From: CAYUUP01 sp964447925
GTDB taxonomy: Bacteria; Bacillota; Clostridia; Oscillospirales; Oscillospiraceae
Reading direction: 5' to 3'
Length of the DNA stretch: 6,807 bases
Assembly: GCA_964447925.1 (NCBI GenBank)
Contig: CAYUUP010000082.1
Coordinates: forward strand, 1-6,807
Shown: piece by piece, positions 6,301-6,807 of the stretch
How the letters are laid out: every line of letters begins with the position of its first letter
Position numbering within the stretch: the stretch's first letter is position 1
The notes under the pieces: generated by a model
Told to the model about the DNA's origin: nothing
Databases searched by the model: none
The model's input: only the letters and a program-made list of their open reading frames with translations
Program-made: the position numbers and the translations under genes

Positions 6301-6807
6301 GGAGAAGGTTCCCCTTACCGATGGCGGCGTTGTGGTGACGGAAAAGCTGGCCACCCTGCTGGGCCTGGAGATTGGAGATATCTTCACTGTGACCCAGGAT
6401 GAGAAAAAGGTGACAGTTACCGTCACCGGCATCTGTGAGCAGTACATTTATCACTATGTCTACATGACCGACAGCTATTACCAGTCTCTCTTTGGCAATA
6501 CACCGGAGACAAATATGATCCTGTTGGACTATAGTGCGGAGCAAGCGGGCGCATCGGAACGGGTCTCGGAGGCACTGCTGGAGCTGGATAAAGTCACATC
6601 CATCATCAACGTGGAGGACAACCGGTCAATTCTGGAGCGGCAGCTGAAGAGCGTCAATGCCTGCGTGGTGGTTATCATTACAGCGGCTGCGGCCCTGGCC
6701 TTTGTGGTACTCTTCAATCTCAGTAATATCAATATTACCGAGCGGAGCCGGGAACTGGCCACCCTCCGGGTGCTGGGCTTCCGGGATCGGGAGATGGACT
6801 CCTATGT
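3386..6807 (+). CDS. FtsX-family ABC permease with giant extracellular coiled coil, 3'-truncated
   Basis: The frame from ATG 3386 is open to the last base: 1140 residues seen, and perhaps about 100 missing with the last two helices. AAGGA (3371-3375) is its ribosome site. Order: TM1 (21-38, preceded by REIRKSRSRF); first extracellular domain (about 40-690) with a globular start (to about 240), coiled coil (about 242-668) and a short return; TM2 (696-717), TM3 (745-772), TM4 (793-813); a linker; TM5 (866-885); a second extracellular domain (about 890-1088); TM6 (1092-1112). The FtsX motif appears twice, as EEQRVQIGGLKALGY (721-735) and ERSRELATLRVLGF (1119-1132), showing two MacB/LolC-like units fused in one chain. 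The coiled coil has a Tyr-based arm (to about 436), a tip with Pro450 and Pro471, and a Leu-based arm (from about 492). Together with the preceding ATPase it should form a type VII mechanotransmission or export system. Its substrate is unknown. No frameshift or internal stop is seen. Confidence 0.95.
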   Translation, partial: MRKSALNKDALREIRKSRSRFISIAVLVALAVLFLFGLRMAAPDMKATADRYLDGQKLMDVRIASTLGITQEDVDTLAAYEGVEYAEGSYGVDAIATNGEVASATVHTLSISKDINIFYLVEGEMPSSADECVIEPILMAELGLSIGDTVALDTGTGSYEGALAYENYTIVGVCHSPLYISTSKGTSSLGSGTVAGIIGLLPGAYTLDYYTDLYLTVKGAAELTTYSDEYSDFIEGFTGTLDELAEDRAALRLEQVKSEAQEEIDDGWAEYADAEEEARQELADGWAELADARQELDDGWQSYYDGLEEITTAQKEADSAETELADALISLEDGEASYESALAEYNDGLAEYQSGYADAQAGEAAYSDGLAQYQAGLVAYESGYTQYQAALKEYQAGETAYADGLVQYQAGLAGYESGYAQYLAGQEAYQAGLQELEQLKQLIMLVQAEPDNTAYVQALTAVLISLGVDAPTDEAQLETVAVLTAEALEQQLESAKSTLDATAAQLSAAKATLDESREQLEASRAELDTARSVLEATDAELGAAKATLDESREQLETSRAELDAAKSVLEAGRAKLDAAQVGLTAARQELDDGWRSYNDGLEALEDARAGLADAELELADALTELNEGETEYANGLEEYENGKTEVEQELADAEAELLDAQAELDNIDECQWYVLDRTSNTGFVSFRQDAERMSKLALVFPMLFFLVAALVCLTTMTRMVEEQRVQIGGLKALGYSRRAITKKYVGYGLAASLLGSAVGLIVGGTVIPAILLWAWSVMYDIPGRVFMVDIPTMLLSVGLAILSCVVAVLAAVLNTLRAAPAALMRPRTPKAGKRVWLEYVTPLWKRMNFSAKVTARNLFRYKKRFWMTVIGIGGCTALLVTGFGLRDSINDILDKQYGEVSLYNAMAALSGVPDDEMISNLDGLDEIASWQEGYLSSVDFASPSYSVSGYLMSVPDTTSLEGFIDFHTRKGGEKVPLTDGGVVVTEKLATLLGLEIGDIFTVTQDEKKVTVTVTGICEQYIYHYVYMTDSYYQSLFGNTPETNMILLDYSAEQAGASERVSEALLELDKVTSIINVEDNRSILERQLKSVNACVVVIITAAAALAFVVLFNLSNINITERSRELATLRVLGFRDREMDSY
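4487..4696 (+). repeat. Degenerate in-frame 105-bp tandem repeat (Tyr/Gly arm)
   Basis: Two 105-bp units, 4487-4591 and 4592-4696, encode 35-residue blocks beginning DGLAQYQAGL and DGLVQYQAGL. Similarity is clear over roughly the first 85-90 bases (for example GATGGCCTTG and ATATCAGGC shared) and fades toward the end of the second unit. A shorter relative begins at GAT 4424, 63 bp upstream of the first unit. All spacings are multiples of 21 bp, so heptad phase is kept. The repeats lie inside the permease gene. Confidence 0.75.
4907..5116 (+). repeat. In-frame 105-bp tandem duplication (Leu arm)
   Basis: Units 4907-5011 and 5012-5116 each encode 35 residues (five heptads), opening with AAKATLDESREQLE. 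I count about 20 differences in 105 bases by eye, only four of them in the first 60 or so, mostly silent third positions or C/T changes. A further partial unit starts at 5075 (GCTGCAAAGTCC), and an earlier weak relative lies around 4865-4906. The pattern indicates a fairly recent duplication that preserved the heptad register. Confidence 0.85.

Noticed and set aside
6062..6544. A 160-residue minus-strand open frame and other short frames at the 3' end
   Set aside because: They are shadows of the permease, whose + frame runs uninterrupted to base 6807 and shows FtsX motifs on both sides of this segment.

Overview
The window looks like chromosomal DNA of a GC-rich endospore-forming Clostridia, most plausibly an Oscillospiraceae-like gut anaerobe. 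The reasons are a Pta-type phosphate acetyltransferase, a DUF4349 lipoprotein with a Gram-positive style lipobox, a SpoIIQ-like LytM protein with what reads as a forespore promoter, strong AGGAGG-type ribosome sites, and a long coiled-coil FtsX permease of a kind common in Clostridia. The taxonomic guess is inference; there is no rRNA or other marker gene.

Layout. 1-300 (+) is the 3' end of pta, closed by a strong hairpin terminator at 334-364. About 300 bases without a gene follow, holding that terminator, a GGGTGCAA direct repeat and a possible ECF-type promoter. 601-1548 (+) is a DUF4349 lipoprotein with an additional C-terminal membrane helix. A hairpin at 1573-1606 separates it from the convergent gene 1644-2450 (-), a membrane-anchored M23/LytM protein that keeps the zinc ligands but has lost both catalytic histidines, as in SpoIIQ-like proteins. 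Its upstream region carries a match to a sigma-F/sigma-G promoter. The divergent 202-base gap (2451-2652) leads into a two-gene ABC operon on the + strand: a MacB/LolD-type ATPase (2653-3354) and a very large FtsX-family permease (3386 to the window end, open at the 3' edge).

How the genes work together. The ATPase and permease form one type VII (MacB/LolCDE-like) transporter or mechanotransmission machine. The permease fuses two FtsX half-units in one chain and carries in its first extracellular domain about 430 residues of heptad coiled coil. This can be read as two long arms, one built on a Tyr heptad ladder and one on a Leu heptad ladder, joined by a short proline-containing tip. The DUF4349 protein and the LytM protein also act at the envelope, but nothing shows that they are functionally linked to the transporter or to pta.

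The most interesting items are the coiled-coil hairpin of the permease with its 105-bp internal duplications, and the catalytically degenerate LytM protein with a forespore-type promoter. I see no mobile element, CRISPR array, tRNA or rRNA.
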